NCBI GenBank assembly: GCA_031401815.1
Contig: JANNRW010000361.1
Coordinates: forward strand, 1-19,983
DNA: 19,983 bases
Direction of reading: 5' to 3'
Source of the DNA: JANNRW01 sp031401815
Lineage (GTDB): Bacteria > Desulfobacterota > Desulfuromonadia > Geobacterales > DSM-12255
The position numbers were made by a program, and so were the translations under genes. The notes under the pieces were generated by a model. The model did no database searches. It saw nothing but the letters and a program-made list of their open reading frames with translations, and had not been told where the DNA came from. This document shows positions 1 to 7,856 of this stretch, one piece after another. The stretch's first letter is position 1, and every line of letters begins with the position of its first letter.

Positions 1-1
1 T

Positions 2-313
2 AACCAGGTAAATGCAATCATGGCTCAGGAGAATGGCGCCAATTTCATAACTTTTGGCCCGGTTTATTATACCCCCTCAAAAGCCCAGTACGGAAAACCT
101 GTAGGCATAGACAAGCTGGAAATTATTTCGCATCTTCTTGAAATACCTATTTTTGCCCTTGGAGGGATAAAAAAGAGGAATATTCACGAGGTCATTGCCG
201 CCGGAGCTGCCGGCATCTCGCTTGTATCCGCATTGATTGCCGATGAAAACCCACGCAAGTCGGCAGAAGAGATGCTTGCCATGCTACCATCTCTCTCTTC
301 CCAGGCAACATGA
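2..313 (+). CDS. thiE: Thiamine-phosphate synthase, C-terminal part (cut by window edge)
   Basis: This is the last 103 codons of a thiamine-phosphate synthase. The reading frame is open from base 2, so the start lies outside the window. The enzyme joins the thiazole and pyrimidine phosphates to make thiamine phosphate in the cytoplasm. The visible part has the ThiE barrel signatures: the stretch ITFGPVYYTPSK, which contains the phosphate/pyrophosphate loop, followed by PVGIDKL. Further on is the FALGGI strand-loop and the late motif AAGAAGISLVSALI, which forms the second phosphate site. The stop TGA overlaps the ATG of the next gene in an ATGA junction, so the two are probably translated together. 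A TenI-like paralogue is possible because only the C-terminal third to half is seen. Confidence 0.85.
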   Translation, partial: NQVNAIMAQENGANFITFGPVYYTPSKAQYGKPVGIDKLEIISHLLEIPIFALGGIKKRNIHEVIAAGAAGISLVSALIADENPRKSAEEMLAMLPSLSSQAT

Positions 314-1257
314 CGCAGATCCCGGGCAGCATTCATCCTGAGCTCCGGATAAACTCCTACGGTTGGTATCTTCGCAGCAGGTTCGGCTTCCGTGTCAGCA
401 AGGTTAATGTTGACGCCGGTTTCACCTGCCCGAACAGAGATGGAAGTCGCGGGGTTGGCGGCTGTATCTACTGCAACAACAGCTCCTTTTCTCCTGAAAA
501 CACAAAGCCTTCAATCCCCATATCCGAACAGATGCGCGCAGGAATGGCATACCATCGAAAGCGGCTCGCAAGTGAAAAATTCATCATCTACTTCCAGAAG
601 TTCACCAATACCTACGCACCGGTTGAACATCTGCGCAGGCTTTACGCAATGGCGCTCGATCACCCTGATGTCCTCGGAATATCCCTTGGTACCCGACCGG
701 ACGCGCTTGCTCCCGAAACAGTCGATATGTTGGCAGAAATTGCCCGCAGCCGTTATGTATGCGTGGAGCTGGGTCTTCAATCAATGGATGATGTAATTCT
801 TGACAGAATTAACCGAGGGCACACTTTTGACGAGTATCTTGATGCTGTAAAGCGGATTTCAGGGACGGGAATAGAAATCTGTACGCATTTGATCTACGGA
901 TTTCCGGGAGAAAAAAGAGAAAATTTTCTCAAGACAGCAGAGCTGATGAACAATCAGTGCATCAACTCGGTAAAGCTTCATCAGCTTCATGCCGTAAAAG
1001 GGACACCTCTGGCGGAATTGTATCGACTCGGAGAATTCACCCCTCTGGAGATGTCAGAATATGTTTCTGCCTCCGCCGATTTTCTTGAACTGCTGGAACC
1101 TGCTATCGCCATTCAGAGGCTGTACGGTTCCGCACCTCTTGATATCAGGGTTGCGCCAACCTGGGGTCTAAAAAACAACCAGATGTGGTATGCTATATTG
1201 AATGAGCTAAAAAAACGTGACGGCTGGCAAGGCCGACTTGCAGGAAGGGATAAATGA
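310..1257 (+). CDS. YhcC-type radical SAM protein (TIGR01212 family)
   Basis: A 315-residue radical SAM protein of the YhcC/TIGR01212 family, whose physiological reaction I do not know. The iron-sulfur cysteines are spaced as in that family rather than as CxxxCxxC. C40 lies in FTCPNRDG, and C52 and C55 lie in GGCIYC, so there are 11 residues between the first and second cysteine. Further family features are YFQKFTNTYAP near residue 100, the SLGTRPD strand near 127, the VELGLQS motif near 153 and THLIYGFPGE near 193. The full family length is present. It starts at the ATG that overlaps the thiE stop and ends in an ATGA overlap with the next gene, so it is the middle of a tightly coupled trio. 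Annotation as a generic radical SAM protein is safe; a specific function is not. Confidence 0.88.
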   Translation: MTQIPGSIHPELRINSYGWYLRSRFGFRVSKVNVDAGFTCPNRDGSRGVGGCIYCNNSSFSPENTKPSIPISEQMRAGMAYHRKRLASEKFIIYFQKFTNTYAPVEHLRRLYAMALDHPDVLGISLGTRPDALAPETVDMLAEIARSRYVCVELGLQSMDDVILDRINRGHTFDEYLDAVKRISGTGIEICTHLIYGFPGEKRENFLKTAELMNNQCINSVKLHQLHAVKGTPLAELYRLGEFTPLEMSEYVSASADFLELLEPAIAIQRLYGSAPLDIRVAPTWGLKNNQMWYAILNELKKRDGWQGRLAGRDK

Positions 1258-2267
1258 ACTGGAAAAAACCGTCTCTTTTACCTTCTGCTTTGACAATATC
1301 GGGCCTGGTTCTGGCAGCACTTTCAGGAACTGATCTCTGCAATTTCGGCGGATGCACTGAGGCTCACACCTACAGGTTCTTTACCATGTCGCTCCCGCTT
1401 GCAGGTATGCTCTATTTCGGCCTCATCTCGGCATCGCTTCTCCTCTTTTCTTTTATTGAAAAATCCGGCATTCTTTTGTCATTACTGCTTGCCGGAGGTG
1501 CAGGCGCAGAACTGGCGATGCTTCATCTGCAAAAAAACGTAATTCAGGCATGGTGCCCGCTCTGTCTTGGTATTGCAGTGGTTGTTTATCTGCTCTGCAT
1601 TGTCCGGGTCATCACAACCCTGCCTGAGTCAAGGAGAATTTTTGACATGAACAGACGTTATTTTCTTTACAAGTCAGCACTTATTTCCGCCACTGTAGTT
1701 GCCGGTTTTCTGATCAGCATTTTCGGTATAACCCGCCCTGAAGCAATTGCCTCCTCTATTGAAACCTCTCTTGGCAAACAGAGTGGCAAAATCGAAGTTT
1801 ACGTTTTTTCGGACTGGCTCTGCCCAATGTGTGTAAAGGTTGAACCGGCAATTGAGGCTGCCTTTCCTGCAATTGAGAAAAAAGCCAGAGTACTCTTCAT
1901 TGACAAACCAATTCATCAGGAGTCAATGAACTTTGTCCCTTATCACCTCTCTTTTCTCGTAAATGAAAAATCCAAATATCTGCAGATCAGGAAGGCTCTT
2001 TTTGTACTTGCAAAAAAGAACCGAAATCCTTCGCTTGAAGATATCAAGGCAGCAGTAGCACCATTTGGAGTAACCTACAAACAACTAAGCTTCATGGAAG
2101 TAACGCAAGCCATGGGAAAAGCTCAGGCGCTCTCTGCCCAATTCAAGGTTAACGCCACACCAACTATTGTATTTGTTAACACCGCGACCAAAAAAACCAG
2201 GACTCTCGTGGGTGGAGGCGATATTACCCACGACAACCTTCTGAAAGCACTGAAAAGCGTTGAGTGA
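1254..2267 (+). CDS. VKOR-DsbA fusion, membrane disulfide-forming enzyme
   Basis: A 337-residue inner-membrane protein combining a VKOR (vitamin K epoxide reductase-like, DsbB-equivalent) domain with a thioredoxin-fold DsbA-like domain. The first 160 residues contain several hydrophobic segments. They hold the VKOR loop cysteines C29 and C34 (DLCNFGGC) and the quinone-proximal pair C101-C104 (WCPLC). After a last membrane segment (about 141-160), the periplasmic domain shows the active site C190-P-M-C193 after VYVFSDWL, and the cis-proline loop at 301-303 (ATP). By family knowledge, the thioredoxin domain oxidises exported proteins and the VKOR part passes the electrons to quinone. The gene begins at an ATGA overlap with the radical SAM gene and is followed 54 bases later by mfd. 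All six expected redox cysteines are present. Confidence 0.85.
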   Translation: MNWKKPSLLPSALTISGLVLAALSGTDLCNFGGCTEAHTYRFFTMSLPLAGMLYFGLISASLLLFSFIEKSGILLSLLLAGGAGAELAMLHLQKNVIQAWCPLCLGIAVVVYLLCIVRVITTLPESRRIFDMNRRYFLYKSALISATVVAGFLISIFGITRPEAIASSIETSLGKQSGKIEVYVFSDWLCPMCVKVEPAIEAAFPAIEKKARVLFIDKPIHQESMNFVPYHLSFLVNEKSKYLQIRKALFVLAKKNRNPSLEDIKAAVAPFGVTYKQLSFMEVTQAMGKAQALSAQFKVNATPTIVFVNTATKKTRTLVGGGDITHDNLLKALKSVE

Positions 2268-2309
2268 TTATTTGCAGTATCTCTTGCCTGACTCACTCTG
2301 CATCTGCTC

Positions 2310-2314
2310 AGGAG
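2310..2314 (+). promoter_or_regulatory. Ribosome binding site fixing the TTG start of mfd
   Basis: AGGAG lies 7 bases before the TTG at 2322. No ATG or GTG in the same frame sits between the previous gene and this point, so the TTG is the likely start of mfd. Confidence 0.65.
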
Positions 2315-2321
2315 TTTTTCG

Positions 2322-5300
2322 TTGACCGATTTTGACAGGCAACTGATAGAAATTGCCGACAAACTGAAAAATGGCGATCACCGGCTCTTTCTGACCGGTC
2401 TTACCGGCTCTTCACCAGCATTTGTCCTTTCCAGACTTCTTCACAAAACCCGAGAGATTTTTATAGCAGTGACAGCTGATAATGACTCGGCATCCGAACT
2501 CTGTCGCGAACTCCGTTTTTATGCACAAAATTGTGATGAAATCCTTTTTTTTCCTGCAACTGATGCACCGCTGTTCGAAAACTCATCTCCACATCCGGAT
2601 GTAACCGGAGAGCGATTAAGCACTCTTTTTCGTTTGCTGAATATGAAAAGCGGAATTGTGGTAACCCCTTACCAGGGGGCAGTACAGAAGTTAATCCCGC
2701 GACAGACTCTCGGAAACGTTTCACAATATCTGGTTGCGGGTGAAGAGGTGCCAAGGGATGAGTTACTGGAAAAACTGGTAAAACTTGGCTATTCACATGT
2801 GCCCATGGTAAATGACAGGGGCACCTTTGCGGTAAGGGGAGGGATACTGGACATTTTCCCCCCTGACCTCCCAACTCCAGTGAGAATCGAGTTTTTTGGT
2901 GATTTGGTTGAAACGATCAGAGCTTTTGATCCACTGACACAGCGCTCGCTGCATCCGCTGGAAGAGCTGGTGCTTCTCCCTTCCCGAGAAATCATCCTTG
3001 CGCCGGATGTAATAAAAGATTTTACCGGGAGACTCAAAAAGCTGTGCGATGACAGCGACATTCCAGTCCCGCGCCGCAGGGAACTTGTGGAACAGCTCCA
3101 TACTTCCATCTATCCACCAGGGATAGAGAACCTCCTCCCACTTTTCCACGACTCTCTTGAAACTCTATTCGACTATGCCGGAGAGCGTGCCGTAACTCTC
3201 TTTTGTGATCCGGATGCAATAGCTCAGGCACGTGAAGAGTGGCTATCCGGAGTCGAGACTGCCAGAAATGTCGCCCTGGAGAACGATCAGATCATCTGTC
3301 CACCGGAAGAGCTTATCCTGACCGGAGCTTCCGGGTTACCGGATAATTTCCCCGGCAGACATATCAATATCCCTCGGCTTGAGCTCCTAGAGAACTCTTC
3401 TGTAGTAACATTTGCATTTGCCACTGAACAGAACAGTGAGCTCAAGCTGAACCTGACTGCTGATAGCGAAGGGGTGTTGAAACCTCTGATCGAAAGATTA
3501 ACCGGATGGCTGGCAGATGGCTGTAAAATAATTATCCCCTGCCATAAGCGGGGTCAGGCACAGCGCCTCTTTGACCTGCTTGAACAGTACAATCTTCCTC
3601 TTGCCATTTCCGAAAGATCTTTTGCAGTAGAGCAGTTTCGCCGTGAAAAGAGTATTCTTCTGTTGCTTGGAGAGGTTTCGAGAGGATTTCGTCTCCCTGC
3701 TGCCAGAACAGTTGTTGTTGCCGAGGAAGAGCTGTTCGGCAAAAGAGCCAGAAGGCGCGGCATCTCAGAGGTCAGGAAAAAGCAGATTCTAACCTCTCTG
3801 GCAGAACTTAAGCCTGGCGATTACATGGTACATCTTGATTTCGGTGTAGCTCTTTACCGTGGTCTGGAGCATATCGAACTCTCCGGCTTTGCTGCTGATT
3901 TTCTGTTGCTGGAGTATTCAGGGGGGGACCGACTTTATCTCCCTGTAGACAGAATGGCTCTGGTTCAGCGTTACATCGGAGCTGAAGGGGTAGAGCCCAA
4001 GGTTGATCGGTTGGGTGGCTCCTCCTGGGACAAGGCAAAAGCAAAGGCACGCGAAGCAGTGGAGGAGATGGCTTCCGAGCTTCTGGAAATCTATGCCGCC
4101 CGCCAGACGCAAAAAGGGTTCTCCTTTTCCCCCCCTGATGATCTGTATCGTGAATTCGAAGCAGCCTTTGCCTGGGATGAGACACCTGATCAACTCTCTG
4201 CCATTGATGATGTGCTACAGGACATGATGAGTGAAAAGCCGATGGATCGTCTAGTCTGTGGCGATGTCGGCTACGGCAAGACTGAAGTCGCTATCAGGGG
4301 GTGCTTCAAGGCAGTAATGGACGGGAAACAGGTTGCCGTGCTTGCGCCGACAACCATTCTCGCTCAACAGCACCTGGAATCATTCAGAGAGCGCTTTCGT
4401 GACTATCCGATAAAAGTTGAGATGTTATCCCGTTTTCGTACCCCCGGAGAGCAGAAGACAATTCTCGCAGATCTGGCAACTGGAAAAATCGATATCATTA
4501 TCGGCACCCATCGTCTCCTTCAGAAAGATGTCATGTTTCGCGAACTGGGACTGCTTGTAGTTGATGAAGAGCAACGATTCGGCGTAGCACACAAGGAACG
4601 GCTAAAAAAGTTCCGGGCTACTATCGACATAATGACCCTGACAGCAACTCCTATTCCGCGAACTCTCTACATGTCCATGATGGGGGTGCGTGACCTCTCT
4701 ATCATAGATACCCCGCCGGTTGACCGTCTTGCCATAAAAACTTTTGTTGCCCGCTTCAATGAAGAGGTGATCCGGGAAGCTGTCATGCGGGAACTCCGAC
4801 GTGGTGGACAAATTTTCTTTGTGCACAATCGTGTGCAATCTATAGGAGTTATGGCTGAGCATCTGGCAAGGATCGTCCCGGAAGCAAAAATTGCAATCGC
4901 TCATGGCCAGATGAAGGATGGTGCCCTTGAAAAGGTGATGCTCGGTTTCATGCATGGGGAGACCAATCTGCTGCTCTGTACAACCATCATAGAGTCAGGT
5001 CTCGATATTCCGAGTGCAAACACCCTTATTGTAAATCGTGCCGATACATTCGGTCTATCCCAGCTTTACCAGATTCGCGGAAGGGTTGGACGTGCAAAGG
5101 TAAGGGCGTTCGCCTACTTTCTGATCCCTGCTGAAGGAACAATTGCACCGGATTCACGAGAACGTCTCAAAATTCTCCAGGACATATCTGAACTTGGTGC
5201 AGGTTTCAGAATTGCAACTCACGACCTTGAAATAAGGGGCGCTGGCGACCTGCTCGGAGCAAAGCAGTCCGGACAGATAGCAGCCGTCGGCTTTGAGCTG

Positions 5301-5801
5301 TTTACAGAACTTCTGGAAGAGACTGTCCAGCGACTGAAAGGGGAAGAGCATACAGAACGTATAGAGCCGGAGATCAAGCTGCGTGTCCCTGCATTTATCC
5401 CTGAAGATTATGTGAAGGATTCAAATCAGCGTCTCGTCCTCTACAAAAAACTCACCCAGATAATCTCTGAGGAAGAGGTGGACGATATTCAGGCAGAGCT
5501 GATTGATCGTTTTGGCAAACATCCCCTTGCTGTTGAATACCTGCTTGAGCTCATGAAACTCAGACTTTTGATGAAAGCTCTCTATCTTCGCGAGGCAGAG
5601 TTTGATGGTAAGCGGCTCATCTTTTCTTTTCATGAAAAAACGCCGGTTTCGCCGGATCTGATCATCTCCATGATTCGCCAGCAACCTAAAAAATTCCAGT
5701 TTACCCCTGATTTCAAACTAATTGCCGAGCTTGGAGAGAGTACATTTGAAAGGGTTCTGCTTGAATCCAGAAATCTCTTGAAAAAACTTAAAGGTGTGTG
5801 A
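2322..5801 (+). CDS. mfd: Transcription-repair coupling factor Mfd
   Basis: A complete 1159-residue Mfd, close to the usual length of about 1150. It is an ATP-driven DNA translocase that removes RNA polymerase stalled at lesions and recruits UvrA. Domains in order: the UvrB-like N-terminal region (about 1-330), with GTFAVRGGILDIFP at 167-180; the RNA-polymerase interaction (CarD-like) domain about 495-555, starting LKPGDYMVHLDFGVALYRG; the helicase core about 610-960; and the C-terminal TRCF domain about 1015-1110. Core motifs are Walker A GDVGYGKTEVA (647-657), DEEQ (748-751), TLTATPIPRTLYMSM (772-786) and QIRGRVGR (917-924). The start is TTG with a good ribosome site. The gene carries several mononucleotide runs (T8 at 2545-2552, G7 at 3921-3927). 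The frame is intact. Confidence 0.97.
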   Translation: MTDFDRQLIEIADKLKNGDHRLFLTGLTGSSPAFVLSRLLHKTREIFIAVTADNDSASELCRELRFYAQNCDEILFFPATDAPLFENSSPHPDVTGERLSTLFRLLNMKSGIVVTPYQGAVQKLIPRQTLGNVSQYLVAGEEVPRDELLEKLVKLGYSHVPMVNDRGTFAVRGGILDIFPPDLPTPVRIEFFGDLVETIRAFDPLTQRSLHPLEELVLLPSREIILAPDVIKDFTGRLKKLCDDSDIPVPRRRELVEQLHTSIYPPGIENLLPLFHDSLETLFDYAGERAVTLFCDPDAIAQAREEWLSGVETARNVALENDQIICPPEELILTGASGLPDNFPGRHINIPRLELLENSSVVTFAFATEQNSELKLNLTADSEGVLKPLIERLTGWLADGCKIIIPCHKRGQAQRLFDLLEQYNLPLAISERSFAVEQFRREKSILLLLGEVSRGFRLPAARTVVVAEEELFGKRARRRGISEVRKKQILTSLAELKPGDYMVHLDFGVALYRGLEHIELSGFAADFLLLEYSGGDRLYLPVDRMALVQRYIGAEGVEPKVDRLGGSSWDKAKAKAREAVEEMASELLEIYAARQTQKGFSFSPPDDLYREFEAAFAWDETPDQLSAIDDVLQDMMSEKPMDRLVCGDVGYGKTEVAIRGCFKAVMDGKQVAVLAPTTILAQQHLESFRERFRDYPIKVEMLSRFRTPGEQKTILADLATGKIDIIIGTHRLLQKDVMFRELGLLVVDEEQRFGVAHKERLKKFRATIDIMTLTATPIPRTLYMSMMGVRDLSIIDTPPVDRLAIKTFVARFNEEVIREAVMRELRRGGQIFFVHNRVQSIGVMAEHLARIVPEAKIAIAHGQMKDGALEKVMLGFMHGETNLLLCTTIIESGLDIPSANTLIVNRADTFGLSQLYQIRGRVGRAKVRAFAYFLIPAEGTIAPDSRERLKILQDISELGAGFRIATHDLEIRGAGDLLGAKQSGQIAAVGFELFTELLEETVQRLKGEEHTERIEPEIKLRVPAFIPEDYVKDSNQRLVLYKKLTQIISEEEVDDIQAELIDRFGKHPLAVEYLLELMKLRLLMKALYLREAEFDGKRLIFSFHEKTPVSPDLIISMIRQQPKKFQFTPDFKLIAELGESTFERVLLESRNLLKKLKGV

Positions 5802-5832
5802 TAGCGTGCAAAGGATTTTATCAAACCATTTC

Positions 5833-5838
5833 AAGGAG
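5833..5838 (+). promoter_or_regulatory. Ribosome binding site fixing the GTG start of the parvulin lipoprotein
   Basis: AAGGAG lies 6 bases before GTG at 5845. This start places a basic n-region (MFKRSFIK) directly before a hydrophobic lipoprotein signal. The longer frame opened by GTG at 5794 would overlap the end of mfd and add 17 residues in front of that signal without a ribosome site. Confidence 0.75.
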
Positions 5839-5844
5839 ATTATC

Positions 5845-6798
5845 GTGTTTAAACGCTCATTTATAAAGTCACTGATTATTATGGTCTGCATTGCCTCCCT
5901 GGCAGGGTGCAGCGGAAAAAAAGATGGAGATGCAAAGAAAGATGCCAACTCTTCGGGACCTGTTTTGGCTGAAGTTTCAGGCACAACCATAACAGTTGAT
6001 GCATTCAAAAAAGAGATGGAAAACCTTCCCCCCTATCTGAAACCGATGACTGAAACTGCGGACGGGAAAAAAGAGATGCTCGAAACAATGGTTATCAGGG
6101 AACTGATCCTTCAGGAGGCGGCCAAGGAAGGGGTTGAAAACAGTCCGGCGGTAAAGGATAAAATTGATGAATTAAAAAAACGGCTGGTTGTAGAAGCTTA
6201 TCTAAAGAAGAAAGTTGAAGAGCAGGCAACTGTCAGCGATGTTGAACTAAAGAAATTCTACGATGCCAATACCGATAAATTCAAAACCGGCGACCAGGTC
6301 AAGGCCAGTCATATTCTTCTGAAAGATGAGAAACAGGCCAAAGATATTGCTGCCCAGTTGAAATCAGGTGCCAACTTTGAGGAGCTTGCCAAAAAACATT
6401 CTGCTGACGGCGCTGCTGCAAAGGGTGGAGATCTCGGCTGGTTCAGCAAGGGATCAATGATCCCGGAGTTTGAAAAAGTTGCTTTTGGAATGAAGGAGGG
6501 GGGGATATCAGGTATAGTGAAGACAAAGTTTGGCTATCACCTAATCAAGCTGACCGCTAAACGTCCTGCTGGGAACCGTTCCTTTGATGAAGTAAAGGAT
6601 CAGATCAAGGCACAGCTTCTGCCTGGAAAACAGCAGGAGGCGTTTCAGAAACTTAAGGATGATCTTAAGAAAAGCGGCAAATACTCCATAAAGGAAGATG
6701 TTCTCAAGAGTCTTGGAGGTGCACCGTCAGCAGAAACAAAACCCGAGGCAAAGCCAACGCCTGCTCCTCTTCAACAGGCTGCTCCAGAGAAAAAATAA
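5845..6798 (+). CDS. Parvulin-type peptidyl-prolyl isomerase lipoprotein (PpiC/PrsA-like)
   Basis: A 317-residue exported prolyl isomerase. The N-terminus is a lipoprotein signal: MFKRSFIK, a hydrophobic core, then the lipobox LAGC with C22 as the predicted lipidated residue. It is followed by serine, so by the Escherichia coli sorting rule outer-membrane delivery is expected. Residues 40-145 form a SurA_N/PrsA-like helical chaperone segment. Residues about 152-240 form the parvulin domain, with VKASHILL (H156), the GGDLGWFSKGSMIPEFEKVAF stretch and FGYHLIKL (H232). The tail (about 294-317) is rich in Pro, Ala, Lys and Glu and is probably disordered. It follows mfd by 43 bases and precedes a second parvulin gene, so two isomerases with related roles are adjacent. 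I infer it assists folding of exported proteins. Confidence 0.88.
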   Translation: MFKRSFIKSLIIMVCIASLAGCSGKKDGDAKKDANSSGPVLAEVSGTTITVDAFKKEMENLPPYLKPMTETADGKKEMLETMVIRELILQEAAKEGVENSPAVKDKIDELKKRLVVEAYLKKKVEEQATVSDVELKKFYDANTDKFKTGDQVKASHILLKDEKQAKDIAAQLKSGANFEELAKKHSADGAAAKGGDLGWFSKGSMIPEFEKVAFGMKEGGISGIVKTKFGYHLIKLTAKRPAGNRSFDEVKDQIKAQLLPGKQQEAFQKLKDDLKKSGKYSIKEDVLKSLGGAPSAETKPEAKPTPAPLQQAAPEKK

Positions 6799-6826
6799 TT
6801 CAACCTGCATTTTCAGTAAGAGTGTA

Positions 6827-6850
6827 TAAGGCCGGGATTACCCGGCCTTA
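6827..6850 (+). other. Perfect intercistronic hairpin
   Basis: TAAGGCCGGG, a four-base loop ATTA, then CCCGGCCTTA: a perfect 10-bp GC-rich stem 28 bases after the parvulin stop and 18 bases before the SurA-like start. It is followed by AATTTATG rather than a run of T, so it is a poor intrinsic terminator. It may stabilise the upstream mRNA end or partly attenuate transcription into the next gene. Confidence 0.6.
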
Positions 6851-6868
6851 ATTTATGAGGGATACATC

Positions 6869-7831
6869 ATGCGAAATCGTATTACCACCCTGCTCCTTGC
6901 AATTACTCTTTCAGCAACTTCATTTGTATATGCTGAAGTTGTAAGCGGTATAGCTGCTATTGTAAATGATGACATTATCACCATTTTGGAGTTGAACCGG
7001 GAATACGCAATTGTACTGAAGGAAGAGAGTAAAAAAGGATCCATACCCCCTACAGTTGCAACAAAACTTCGTGCAGATCTCCTAGCGTCAATGATTGACA
7101 GGAAATTGATCCAGCAAAAAATCAGGGAATTGAACATAATTGTTACTGAGGAAGAGGTTCGTCAGTCTATAGAAGAGATAAAAAAACAGAACAAACTGTC
7201 TCAGGAAGCACTTGTTTCAGCACTTCTAGCGCAAGGATTGACTTTTGATCAGTATAAGGCACAGATGAAAGAGCAACTTGAAAGGTTGCGCCTGATGAGC
7301 CAGGAGGTCAAATCAAAAGTAAACATCAGTGAGCGTGAGTTGCGTGAATATTATGAGTCTAACTTGGCTCTTTACAACGAGGAGGCAAGTTATCGTGCAC
7401 GACATATATTTTTTAAAATCCCCAAAGATGCAACTAATTCCGAAATAAAAAAGGTCATGCAAAAAGCTGCCTCAGTTTCGGCTGAAGCAAGAAGTAACAC
7501 CGACTTTGCAGCACTTGCCAGAAAATATTCTGACGACCCCGGAGCCGCTAAAGATGGTGGTGATCTGGGTCTTTTCAAAAAAGGGGAGATGCTGCCAGAG
7601 ATAGAAAAAGTTGTCATAACCATGAATCAGGGCGAGATCAGCGACCTTGTAGCCACATCAGCCGGATTTCATATAATCAAACTCGACGAAAAGAGTGCTG
7701 CCCGTCCAAAACCGTTCGAAGCTGTCAAAGGGCAGATTGATGATCTGCTTTACAGGAAAAGATCAGAAGAGAGATTTAATCAATGGACAGAAGAGCTCCG
7801 CAAGGGGGCAGCAATAGATATCAAACAGTAA
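6869..7831 (+). CDS. SurA-like periplasmic chaperone/peptidyl-prolyl isomerase
   Basis: A 320-residue periplasmic protein related to SurA. It has a signal peptide (about 1-22, likely cut after VYA). This is followed by the family hallmark VVSGIAAIVNDDIIT, then a helical SurA_N chaperone region to about residue 165. One parvulin domain follows at about 174-274, with RARHIFF (H179), GGDLGLFKKGEMLPEIEKVV and GFHIIKL (H268), and then a C-terminal helix. E. coli SurA is about 428 residues with two parvulin domains, so this is the shorter single-isomerase form common outside enterics. Family knowledge points to escorting unfolded outer-membrane proteins. The ribosome site GAGGGA at 6857-6862 supports the ATG. 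It lies between the parvulin lipoprotein and the TolB-like gene, with only 25 bases to the latter. Confidence 0.88.
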   Translation: MRNRITTLLLAITLSATSFVYAEVVSGIAAIVNDDIITILELNREYAIVLKEESKKGSIPPTVATKLRADLLASMIDRKLIQQKIRELNIIVTEEEVRQSIEEIKKQNKLSQEALVSALLAQGLTFDQYKAQMKEQLERLRLMSQEVKSKVNISERELREYYESNLALYNEEASYRARHIFFKIPKDATNSEIKKVMQKAASVSAEARSNTDFAALARKYSDDPGAAKDGGDLGLFKKGEMLPEIEKVVITMNQGEISDLVATSAGFHIIKLDEKSAARPKPFEAVKGQIDDLLYRKRSEERFNQWTEELRKGAAIDIKQ

Positions 7832-7856
7832 CCAGTAGCCTTTAAGAGGGGTTATC

